Shown here in pieces: positions 8,594 through 15,754 of a stretch of 64,000 nucleotides of DNA (the first letter of the stretch is position 1; every line of letters begins with the position of its first letter). The notes beneath the pieces are model-generated. The model worked only from the letters and a program-made list of their open reading frames with translations. It searched no databases and was not told the origin of the DNA. The position numbers were made by a program, and so were the translations under genes. The DNA lies in NCBI RefSeq assembly GCF_014205635.1, contig NZ_JACIIV010000005.1:1-64000 (forward strand), in the 5' to 3' direction. This DNA is from Polymorphobacter multimanifer (lineage in GTDB: Bacteria > Pseudomonadota > Alphaproteobacteria > Sphingomonadales > Sphingomonadaceae).

Positions 8594-9928
8594 ATGACGT
8601 CAGCGGGGGGCGATCTGCGGGCGCAGGCTTCGGTGCGGCAGCTGTTTTCGGCGCTTGGGGAAGCACAGCGGATCGAATTGCTCGACCGCTTCGGTGCGGA
8701 CGCGGTGATTTCGGCACTGAGCGGCACTGGCACGTTGCGGATGGCGCAGTTGCCGCCGCCGGGCGCGTGGACGATCTGGACGATTCTCGCCGGGCGCGGC
8801 TTCGGCAAGACGCGTGCCGGGGCGGAGTGGGTGCATGGGCTGGCGGCGGAGAGGCCACGGCGGTTCGCGTTGGTGGGGGCCAGCCTCGAAGCAGCGCGCA
8901 CGGTGATGGTGGAAGGCGAATCCGGCCTCTTGGCGCGGGCACCCGAGGGGCTGGGCGTCGAATTTTTGCCGAGCCTGCACCAGTTGAACTGGGAGAATGG
9001 CAGCCAGGCGCGGTTGTTTTCGGGGGGTGACCCCGATGGCCTGCGCGGCGGGCAGTTTGATTTTGCCTGGGGAGACGAGTTTGCGCACTGGCCGCGCGCC
9101 GAGGCGGCACTGACCAATCTGCGGCTGGCGACGCGGCTGGGCGAGCATCCGCAACTGCTGCTGACGACGACGCCGCTGCCGCTGCCCTGGCTGCGGGCCT
9201 TGCTGAGCGAGCCGGGGGTGGTGGTGACGCGGGGGCGGATGCGCGACAACCGCGCCAATTTGCCCGAGGGTTTTCTGGCGGCGCTGCAGGCGCGGTACGG
9301 CGGCACTGCGGTGGGGCGGCAGGAAATCGATGGCGAGATCATCGACTCGCTCGAAGGGGCGCTGTGGAGCCGGGGGCTGCTCGAACGCCAGCGGCGGCAG
9401 GTGGGTGACCTGCCACCGCTGGTGCGGGTGGTGGTGGCGGTCGATCCGCCGGCGGGCGGCGTGGCGGCGGTGTGCGGGATCGTGGTGGCGGGGCTCGATG
9501 GCGAGGGCCGCGGCTGGGTGCTGGAAGATGCCAGTCTGGCGGGTGCTCGGCCGGAGCTCTGGGCGCAGGCGGTGGTGGAGGCGGCCGAGCGGCATGGCGC
9601 CGACCGGGTGATTGCCGAGATCAACAATGGCGGCGACATGGTGACGTCGGTGCTGCGCGCGGTGGATGCGGTGCTGCCGATCCAGACGGTGCGGGCAGCG
9701 CGTGGCAAGGTGGCGCGGGCCGAGCCGGTGGCGAGCCTTTATGCGCAGGGGCGGGTGTTCCACATGGGTTCGTTTCCGGACCTTGAGGACCAGCTCTGCG
9801 GGCTGATGGCGAATGGTATTTACGGTGGTCCGGGCGCCTCGCCCGACCGGGCCGATGCACTGGTGTGGGCGCTGACGGCGCTGCTGCTGGGGCCGCGGCG
9901 CGAGAGGCCGGGCATCCGCTCGCTCTGA
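8594..9928 (+). CDS. GTA large terminase subunit (TerL, gp2-like)
   Basis: A packaging ATPase/nuclease of about 444 residues. The ATPase domain has Walker A GRGFGKT (67-73) and Walker B FAWGDE (157-162), followed by a coupling-type TTTPLPLPWL. The RNase H-like nuclease domain keeps acidic residues in VVAVDPPAG, IAEINNGGD and DRADALVWAL. The gene looks intact and under coding constraint. ATG 8594 has GAGG five bases upstream; GTG 8588 would add two residues. It is followed by a portal gene reduced to a stub, so as the locus stands this motor has no encoded portal or capsid to fill. Confidence 0.92.
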   Translation: MTSAGGDLRAQASVRQLFSALGEAQRIELLDRFGADAVISALSGTGTLRMAQLPPPGAWTIWTILAGRGFGKTRAGAEWVHGLAAERPRRFALVGASLEAARTVMVEGESGLLARAPEGLGVEFLPSLHQLNWENGSQARLFSGGDPDGLRGGQFDFAWGDEFAHWPRAEAALTNLRLATRLGEHPQLLLTTTPLPLPWLRALLSEPGVVVTRGRMRDNRANLPEGFLAALQARYGGTAVGRQEIDGEIIDSLEGALWSRGLLERQRRQVGDLPPLVRVVVAVDPPAGGVAAVCGIVVAGLDGEGRGWVLEDASLAGARPELWAQAVVEAAERHGADRVIAEINNGGDMVTSVLRAVDAVLPIQTVRAARGKVARAEPVASLYAQGRVFHMGSFPDLEDQLCGLMANGIYGGPGASPDRADALVWALTALLLGPRRERPGIRSL

Positions 9929-9943
9929 CAACAGGAGACAGGC

Positions 9944-10282
9944 ATGAATCTGGCGTTCTGGCGGACGAAGAGCCGCTTTGGCAGCCGCTCCGGGCAAACG
10001 CGTCTTGTGGGGGCGCCCAGCTGGGCGACCCCCTGGGCGGGGGGCGAGAGTTCGGCGAGCCCGCCGCGGAGCTATGAAGCGCAGGTGCGCGCGGCCTATC
10101 TGGCCAATCCGGTCGCGGCGCGCGCAGTGAAGATGGTAAGCGAGAGCGTGGGCGGGGCGCCGGTGGTGTCCGACCCCGGAGGGCACCCAGCGTTGCGGCT
10201 GCGGGTGCTTGGGCTCGCGGCTTCGGCCACTCGATCCGCGGCTTGCGTGGCTGGCGATGTGGCTGCAGGCGGGAGGCAGGTG
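9944..10282 (+). pseudogene. 5' remnant of GTA portal gene (gp3) joined to a scar
   Basis: The first 85 or so codons look like the start of a GTA portal protein (MNLAFWRTKS, then RSYEAQVRAAYLANPVAARA and VSESVGGAPVV), which is normally near 400 residues. After about 10200 portal similarity stops and the frame reads unrelated sequence up to the DUF3168 start. In a different frame the last 60 nt read PLDPRLAWLAMWLQAGGR and then a stop at 10282-10284, plausibly the C-terminus of a head-tail gene that once preceded DUF3168. The simplest reading is one deletion removing most of gp3 together with gp4 (protease), gp5 (capsid) and the connector genes. The frame stays open into DUF3168, so a fusion product is possible. 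Confidence 0.75.
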
Positions 10283-10669
10283 ATGGATGCAGGCCTGGCG
10301 ATGCAGCGGCTGATGGTGGCGGCGCTGGTGGGAATCGACGGCCTTTCGGGGGTGTTCGATGCGCCGCCCGCCGATGCCGCGCCGCCCTATCTGGTGATCG
10401 GCCCCGAGCTGATCATCGACTGGAGCACCAAGACCGAGACCGGCCATGAGCACCGCGTGCAGCTGCGGCTGTGGGATGAGGGGCGCTCGGCGGCGCGGAT
10501 CAAGCCGCTGCTGGGGCGGGTGGAGGCAGCGCTCGCGGGGCTTTCCGGCAGCGCCGATGGGCATCGGATAGTGTCGAGCCGGCTGGTGCGGACGCTGGTG
10601 CTGACCGGCGACGATGGCTGGACGCAGGGGCTGATCGAATTCCGGTTGCGGAGCGTCGCAACGGGCTGA
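10283..10669 (+). CDS. DUF3168 tail-completion protein (GTA gp8-like)
   Basis: A 128-residue DUF3168 protein, the tail terminator family of GTAs and related siphophages. Typical features are VFDAPPADAAPPYLVIGPE, DWSTKTETGHEHR and the end GWTQGLIEFRLRSVA. It has its own ribosome-binding site (GGGAGG from 10271) in front of the ATG at 10283, so it is translated independently even though the portal scar is in frame with it. It marks where the intact tail module resumes after the missing head genes. Confidence 0.85.
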   Translation: MDAGLAMQRLMVAALVGIDGLSGVFDAPPADAAPPYLVIGPELIIDWSTKTETGHEHRVQLRLWDEGRSAARIKPLLGRVEAALAGLSGSADGHRIVSSRLVRTLVLTGDDGWTQGLIEFRLRSVATG

Positions 10670-10687
10670 GCGAAGGGATCGGACGAC

Positions 10688-11095
10688 ATGGCGATGGAAA
10701 AGGGCAGTGCCTTTTTGCTGAAGGTGGGCAATGGCGCGGAGCCGCCGGGCTTTGCCACGGTGGCGGGGCTGCGGACGACGCAGCTGACGGTGAATGCCGA
10801 GACGGTGGTGGTGACCAACCAGGGCTCGGGCGGGTGGCGCGAGCTGCTGTCGGGGGCGGGGGTGCGCTCGGTGTCGTTGAGCGGGGCGGGGGTGTTCACC
10901 GGCTCGGGTGCGGAAGTGCGGGTGAAGGGCAATGCGCTCGCCGGGGTGATCGACGATTACCAGGTGGTTTTCGAGAGCGGCGAGACGGTGACGGGGCGGT
11001 TCCTGATCACCCGGCTCGACTATGCCGGCGATTACAATGGCGAGCGCACCTACACCATGGCGCTGGAAAGCTCCGGGCCAGTGGTGACCGCGTGA
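10688..11095 (+). CDS. phage major tail tube protein, TP901-1 type (GTA gp9-like)
   Basis: A 135-residue tail-tube subunit. Family features include an N-terminal KGSAFLLKVGN, the central NQGSGGWRELLSGAGVRS and the end YTMALESSGPVV. Tail tube proteins stack as rings to form the conduit of a non-contractile tail. Length is normal and there are no disruptions. The stop overlaps the GTG of the next gene (GTGA), typical of the tightly coupled tail operon. The ATG at 10694 is an equally possible start. Confidence 0.9.
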   Translation: MAMEKGSAFLLKVGNGAEPPGFATVAGLRTTQLTVNAETVVVTNQGSGGWRELLSGAGVRSVSLSGAGVFTGSGAEVRVKGNALAGVIDDYQVVFESGETVTGRFLITRLDYAGDYNGERTYTMALESSGPVVTA

Positions 11096-11397
11096 GGCCG
11101 GCGAATTCGGTGCGCGGCGAAGTGGCGCTGGCGCTTGGGGAACGGTCGCTGGTGCTGCGGCCGAGCTTCGAGGCGCTGGTGGCGGCCGAGGCTGAGCTGG
11201 GGCCGCTGTTTGCGCTGGTCGAGCGCGCGGCGGCGGGCGGGCTGACGCTGGCGGAGATGGCGGGGCTGTTCTGGCATTGCCTCGCTGAACGCGGCGAGGA
11301 CCGCGCGCATTTCGGCGAGGCGTTGGTGGCGGGTGGGCTGGCGAAGGCGACGCCGGCGCTGCGGGCGCTGCTCGAACAGATCCTTGCCGGGCGCTGA
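11092..11397 (+). CDS. gene transfer agent family protein (gp10-like)
   Basis: A 101-residue protein of the GTA gp10 family: RGEVALALGERSLVLRPSFEALVAAE, then ALVERAAAGGLTLAEMAGLFWHCL, and a C-terminal ALVAGGLAKATPALRALLEQIL. The start is GTG at 11092, overlapping the previous stop as GTGA; any upstream extension in this frame only reads across the tail-tube gene. In phage terms it occupies the first position of the tail-assembly-chaperone pair. Its stop overlaps the next ATG (TGATG). Confidence 0.85.
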   Translation: MRPANSVRGEVALALGERSLVLRPSFEALVAAEAELGPLFALVERAAAGGLTLAEMAGLFWHCLAERGEDRAHFGEALVAGGLAKATPALRALLEQILAGR

Positions 11398-11627
11398 TGG
11401 GCGTTACCTTTGCCGATGCAGCGCGGCGCGCTGCGACGTTTGCCGATGCAGCGCGGCGCGCTGCGGGGCTGGCAGCAGCGCAGCTCGGCTGGCGACCTGT
11501 GGAGTTCTGGGCGGCGACGCCGGCGGAGCTGGTGGTGGCGCTAGGGCTTGAGACCGACGACCCGGCGACAGCGCTGGATGGCGACCGGCTGGCGCGATTG
11601 ATGGAGGCATTTCCCGATGGACGGTGA
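11397..11627 (+). CDS. phage tail assembly chaperone (GTA type)
   Basis: A 76-residue protein with the short signature of GTA chaperones, GWRPVEFWAATPAELVVAL. Such proteins coat or recruit the tape measure before tube assembly. Near the N-terminus the ten-residue unit TFADAARRAA is present twice in tandem, encoded by a 30-bp near-identical DNA duplication; the unduplicated protein would be about 66 residues. The ATG overlaps the gp10 stop, and the 3' end overlaps the tape measure by 11 nt. Confidence 0.8.
   Translation: MGVTFADAARRAATFADAARRAAGLAAAQLGWRPVEFWAATPAELVVALGLETDDPATALDGDRLARLMEAFPDGR
11406..11465 (+). repeat. 30-bp tandem duplication inside the chaperone gene
   Basis: Two adjacent 30-bp copies, 11406-11435 and 11436-11465, match at 29 of 30 positions (third base C versus G). 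Because 30 is a multiple of three the reading frame is kept and ten residues are duplicated. The near identity implies a recent slippage or unequal recombination event. Confidence 0.9.
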
Positions 11628-12180
11628 TCTCGAAGACCTGGTGATCCGCGTGCGCGCCGACACCAGCGGCTTTCTGGCCGGGGTGGCGGGGATGCGGCGC
11701 GAGCTCGATGGCCCGCTGGCTTCGGGCGTGGAACGGGCAGGGGGCTCGATCGAGCGGTCGCTTTCGCGCGCGGTGGCGAGCGGGCGATTGGGGTTCGAGG
11801 ATTTGCGGCGGGTGGCGCTGCGATCTTTGAGCGATATTGCCGAGGGGGCGCTGCGATCCGACTTTGCCGGGCTGCTGGGCGGCGGCGGTGGCGCGGGACT
11901 GCTGGGGCAGCTCGGCAGCCTGCTGGGAGGCGCGCCGGGGCGGGCGACGGGGGGACCGGTGACGGCGGGGCGGGCCTACAGGGTGGGCGAACGTGGACCG
12001 GAGCTGTTCGTGCCGCAGGCGGCGGGGCGGATCGAGGCGGGTGCGCCTGCTGCAAGAGGCCCGGTGCAGGTGACGGTGAACGTGGCGGCTCCGCCCGATG
12101 CCGGGCCGGCGGTGATGGCGCAGACGGGAGCGCAGGTGGCGCGCGCGGTGCGCCGGGCGCTGATGAGGGCCGAGGCATGA
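11617..12180 (+). CDS. short tail tape measure protein (GTA gp11-like)
   Basis: A 187-residue protein that would set tail length. It begins DLVIRVRADTSGFLAGV, has a helical middle and a Gly-rich stretch (LLGGGGGAGLLGQLGSLLGG), and ends with the common phage sequence GGPVTAGRAYRVGERGPELF. GTA tape measures are short because the tail is short, so the length fits. A GGAGG at 11603-11607 precedes the ATG and lies inside the chaperone gene. Its stop overlaps the next gene as ATGA. Confidence 0.85.
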   Translation: MDGDLEDLVIRVRADTSGFLAGVAGMRRELDGPLASGVERAGGSIERSLSRAVASGRLGFEDLRRVALRSLSDIAEGALRSDFAGLLGGGGGAGLLGQLGSLLGGAPGRATGGPVTAGRAYRVGERGPELFVPQAAGRIEAGAPAARGPVQVTVNVAAPPDAGPAVMAQTGAQVARAVRRALMRAEA

Positions 12181-14513
12181 TGCAGCATTGGCTGGCGGGC
12201 AAGGCCGACCAGGTGCGGCAGCAATGGGTGAAGCGCTTCGACCCGCGCTTCTGGACGGTGGATTTTCCGCGCCCGATGATGGCTGCGGTGATGACCGCGG
12301 GAAGCGACGGCCTGGTGGTGGAGGCGGAGTTTTTGCGGCGCGCCGACCTGGCGGGGCTGATCTGGGAGGCGGAGGACCGGTGGAGCCATCCGCTGCTTGC
12401 GCTGGCGACATCGCGGGATTTCAGGGGGCTGCGGCTGGCGTTTCATTGGCGGCAGACGGGTGGTGCGCTTCCGCTCGATGCCGTGAACGGTCCGGTGCTG
12501 ACGATCGAGGGGCGTGATGCGGCCGGGGCGGCGCGCAGCTGGTATGTGCGGCTGTGGAACTATGCGCAGGGCAGCGGCAACGATGCGGCGATTGCGCTCG
12601 ATTTCGATGCGCTCGATGCCGGCTTCAACCTGGCCGATGGCGCCGAGCGGGTTTGGACGGGGGACATCGACCGGATGTTCATCTCGCTGGTCGCCGAGGG
12701 TTTCGATGGCAGCGATGCGCCATTGCCGGCACCGGTGGCGGCGCGGCTGGAGCTGAGCGGGATTCGCGCTGAAGGGCCGGGCTCGATGGTGCGGATGGGC
12801 GATGCCTTTGTGCCGCCGCATGGCCTGCGGATGTGCGGTGGCTATGACGACAGCTACAACCAGACGCCCGAGCGGCTGATCGAGGCGATGCTGGCGCTCG
12901 GCTACCGCGGTACGCTGGTGCATTATGTCGGGATGAGCCATTTTCCCGCGTTGCGCTGGGATGAAGCGGCGGGGGCGTATCTGGCGCAGCCGGATGTGCC
13001 GTTGTGCGCGCCGGCGCGGGCCTGGCACGCGGATTTTCTGGCGCGCGCGGTGGCGTTGGGGTTCTCGACGATCCTGTCGCTGTCGTTCGAACTGCTTGAC
13101 CAGAACTGCCCGGCGGATTGGGCGCAGCGCAATGCCGGGGGCGGGCGCGGGCTGACGGGCTATGTGCCGCCTTCGGCCTTGCTTTCACCGGCACATCCGG
13201 TGGCGATGGCGTGGCTGCAGGCGGTGGCGATGGATTTCGTGGCGCTCGCACAGGCTGCAGGGGATAGGCCGCGATTCCAGATCGGCGAGCCCTGGTGGTG
13301 GGTGGGGCCGGACCTGGCGCCCTGCCTTTATGATGCGGCGACGCTGGCGCTGCACGAAGCCGAGACGGGGCTGGTGGCGCCGCGGATCGACAATGTGCGG
13401 GCGGTGACGCTGGCGGAAGAGCGCGAATGGCTCGACTGGTGCGGGGCGCTGCTCGGACGGGCGACGCTGGCGCTGCGCGATGCGGTGCGCGCGGTGGCAG
13501 CGGATGCCGAGGTGTCGCTGCTCTTCTATGCGCCGCAGGTGCTCGATGCAGCGGCGCCCGAGCTGGTGCGGGCGAATGTGCCGCTCGGCTGGGCGTGGCC
13601 GGCGTTCGATGTGCTGCAGCTCGAGGATTATGAGTTCGTGACCCGGCAGGATGCGGCGGGGCAGCGGAGGGCGCGGGCGGTGGTGAGCGAGCGGCTCGGT
13701 TATCCGCTGGCGGCGCAGCATTACTTTGCGGGCTTTGCAACGCGCGACGCCGATTGGCTGCCGATCCTGGAAGCCGCCGATGCGGCGATGGCGCGTGGTG
13801 TGGCGGAGACGTTCGTCTGGGCCTGGCCGCAGGTGGCGCGGGACGGGTTCGTGGCGTTTGCGAGCGGTGAGGAGGATGATTCGATGCCGGCGTTTCATGA
13901 TGTGCTGTTTCCGCTGCAGCTTGGCTATGGAGCGCTCGGCGGCCCCAGCTTTTCGACGCAGGTGGTGGTCACGGGATCGGGGCATGAGCAGCGCAACAGC
14001 CAATGGGCGGATGCGCGGCAGAGCTATGATGCCGGGTTGGGGGTGCGCTCCGAGGCCGACCTGGCGCTGCTGCTCGGGTTCTTTCGGGCGCGGCGGGGGC
14101 AGGCGCATGGCTTTCGGTTCAGCGATCCGCTCGACAATGGCTCGGCCGCGCATGGGGCGGCGCTGACGCCGTTCGACCAGCCGCAGGGCATGGGCGATGG
14201 TGTGCAGACGCATTTCCGGTTGGTGAAGACCTATGGCGACGAGCCCGAGGCGCAGGTGCGGCGGATCAGCCGGCCGCTCGTGGAGTCGGTGCGGGTGGCG
14301 GTCGATGGCAGCGAGGTGACGCAGGGGTGGAACGTCTCGGCCGATGGCTGGCTCGATTTCGATGCCGCACCGGTGGCGGGAGCGGAGGTGCGCGCGGGCT
14401 ATCGCTTCGATGTGCCGGTGCGCTTTGCCGCCGACCGGATCGATGTGTCGATTGCAGGATGGCGGGCGGGCGAGCTGCCTTCGGTGCCGCTTGTCGAGAT
14501 CCGGGAGGATTGA
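12177..14513 (+). CDS. fusion of TIM-barrel-like N-terminal region with DUF2460 tail protein (gp12-like)
   Basis: A 778-residue protein. The last 210 residues or so (from about 570, FPLQLGYGALGGPSFSTQV, then GLGVRSEADLALLLGFFRAR) are DUF2460, the distal-tail protein gp12 of GTAs, which alone is about 210 residues. The first 570 residues are an extra region that looks like a beta-sandwich followed by a glycoside-hydrolase-like barrel: GYRGTLVHYVGMSHFP, FSTILSLSFELL, FQIGEPWWW with Glu371, and DVLQLEDYEF with Glu483/Asp484/Glu486. Glu371 and the second acidic cluster occupy strand ends as a retaining hydrolase pair would. Enzymatic activity is inference; a purely structural (tail sheath-like) role is equally possible. 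Confidence 0.75.
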   Translation: MMQHWLAGKADQVRQQWVKRFDPRFWTVDFPRPMMAAVMTAGSDGLVVEAEFLRRADLAGLIWEAEDRWSHPLLALATSRDFRGLRLAFHWRQTGGALPLDAVNGPVLTIEGRDAAGAARSWYVRLWNYAQGSGNDAAIALDFDALDAGFNLADGAERVWTGDIDRMFISLVAEGFDGSDAPLPAPVAARLELSGIRAEGPGSMVRMGDAFVPPHGLRMCGGYDDSYNQTPERLIEAMLALGYRGTLVHYVGMSHFPALRWDEAAGAYLAQPDVPLCAPARAWHADFLARAVALGFSTILSLSFELLDQNCPADWAQRNAGGGRGLTGYVPPSALLSPAHPVAMAWLQAVAMDFVALAQAAGDRPRFQIGEPWWWVGPDLAPCLYDAATLALHEAETGLVAPRIDNVRAVTLAEEREWLDWCGALLGRATLALRDAVRAVAADAEVSLLFYAPQVLDAAAPELVRANVPLGWAWPAFDVLQLEDYEFVTRQDAAGQRRARAVVSERLGYPLAAQHYFAGFATRDADWLPILEAADAAMARGVAETFVWAWPQVARDGFVAFASGEEDDSMPAFHDVLFPLQLGYGALGGPSFSTQVVVTGSGHEQRNSQWADARQSYDAGLGVRSEADLALLLGFFRARRGQAHGFRFSDPLDNGSAAHGAALTPFDQPQGMGDGVQTHFRLVKTYGDEPEAQVRRISRPLVESVRVAVDGSEVTQGWNVSADGWLDFDAAPVAGAEVRAGYRFDVPVRFAADRIDVSIAGWRAGELPSVPLVEIRED

Positions 14514-14516
14514 GCG

Positions 14517-15350
14517 ATGGATTCCGAACGGCTGGCAGGCGAGGTGACGACGCTGGCGCTGTGCTGGCGGATCGTGCGCGCCGATGGCGTGGCGCTGGGG
14601 TTCACCAGCCACGACGAGCCGCTGATGGTGGCGGGGCTGCGCCATGCCAGTGCGCCGGGGATGAGCCCTTCGGCGGTTGTGCAGGGGGACACCACCGAGG
14701 TCGATACACTCGATGTCGCGGGGGCGCTGTCGGCGACGGCGATCACCGCCGATGATCTGCTGGCGGGGCGGTATGACGGCGCTGCGGTGTCGTTGTTTCT
14801 CGTTGACTGGACGGCGCCGGATGCGGGGCGTCATGTGCTGGCGCGGGGGCATCTGGGTGCGGTCGAGGCCGGGGACGGGCCGGACGCGGGCTTTGTGGCG
14901 ACGCTGCTGGGGCCGACGGCGGCACTGCAGGCGACGCTGGTCGAACGCTATTCGTCGGAATGCCGCGCCACCTTGGGGGATGCGCGGTGCCGGGTGGATA
15001 TGCGCGGGCGGCGCCATCTGGCGACGGCGATGGTGACGGCGAGCGACGGGACGATGCTGGCGCTGGCGGGGGTGGAGGCGGGCGTGCCGCTGGCCGCGCT
15101 TGTGGAAGGGCGATTGCGGGTTCTCGATGGTGGTGCTGCCGGACTGGAGCGGCGGATCATGGGGGTTGTGGGGGACGAGCTGGTGCTGGCCGAGCCGCTG
15201 GCGATCGACCCCGGCGCGCGGCTGTGGCTGTGGGAGGGATGCGACCGCCGGTTTGCCACCTGTTCGGGCCGCTTCGGCAATGGACGCTTGTTTCGGGGTG
15301 AGCCGCATGTGCCGGGCAATGACATGCTGATGCAGGTCGCGGGGCTGTGA
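14517..15350 (+). CDS. DUF2163 tail hub protein (GTA gp13-like)
   Basis: A 277-residue protein of the DUF2163/BR0599 family that forms the hub at the end of GTA tails. The N-terminal half has LALCWRIVRADGVALGFTSH and the C-terminal half YSSECRATLGDARCRVDM and EGCDRRFATCSGRFGNG, ending FRGEPHVPGND. Four cysteines, 149, 158, 242 and 249, are placed as two pairs and could bind a metal or iron-sulfur cluster as described for the Rhodobacter capsulatus GTA hub. Coding sequence is intact; it lies 3 nt after gp12 and overlaps the peptidase gene by 4 nt (GTGA). Confidence 0.88.
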   Translation: MDSERLAGEVTTLALCWRIVRADGVALGFTSHDEPLMVAGLRHASAPGMSPSAVVQGDTTEVDTLDVAGALSATAITADDLLAGRYDGAAVSLFLVDWTAPDAGRHVLARGHLGAVEAGDGPDAGFVATLLGPTAALQATLVERYSSECRATLGDARCRVDMRGRRHLATAMVTASDGTMLALAGVEAGVPLAALVEGRLRVLDGGAAGLERRIMGVVGDELVLAEPLAIDPGARLWLWEGCDRRFATCSGRFGNGRLFRGEPHVPGNDMLMQVAGL

Positions 15351-15751
15351 CGCTGGCAGCGGATGCGGTGGTGGCCGCGGCGCGCCTCTGCCTGGGCACC
15401 GCCTTCCGGCCGCAGGGACGGGTGCCGGGGCTCGGCCTCGACTGCGTCGGTGTGGTTCTGGCTGCGGCGGCGGCGCTGGGGCTTCGGCCCGAGGTGCCGG
15501 CGTATCGGTTGGGGGGCGACCATGCGGGGCTGGCTGAAACGGTGATTGCGGCGGCGGGCGCTCGGCGAATCCGGACGGCACATCCTGGCGACATCGTGCT
15601 GATGGCGCCGAGGGTGCGCTTGCGGCACCTTGGCATTCTTGTGGCGGGCGGGCTGGTGCATGCGCATGCCGGGGTGGGGCGGGTGATCGAGGGGCCGGTC
15701 GATCCGGCATGGCAATGGCTGGGCGCCTGGCGCCTGCCGGGAGTGGATTGA
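15347..15751 (+). CDS. NlpC/P60-family peptidase (GTA gp14-like)
   Basis: A 134-residue cysteine peptidase expected to cut peptidoglycan peptide cross-bridges during tail assembly or cell entry. The nucleophile is Cys33 in GLGLDCVGVVL; His94 in RLRHLGIL and the following HAH (105-107) supply the rest of the catalytic set. The start is GTG at 15347, overlapping the hub-protein stop. Preserved active-site residues show this part of the cluster is still under selection or decayed only recently. Confidence 0.88.
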   Translation: MTLAADAVVAAARLCLGTAFRPQGRVPGLGLDCVGVVLAAAAALGLRPEVPAYRLGGDHAGLAETVIAAAGARRIRTAHPGDIVLMAPRVRLRHLGILVAGGLVHAHAGVGRVIEGPVDPAWQWLGAWRLPGVD

Positions 15752-15754
15752 GCA

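Noticed and set aside
8600-12202. Very long open frame on the minus strand (1,200 codons) across the GTA cluster
   Set aside because: Antisense to well-supported terminase and tail genes. High GC and G-ending codons on the plus strand remove stop codons from the opposite frame. The product is low-complexity Pro/Arg/Ala with no family likeness.
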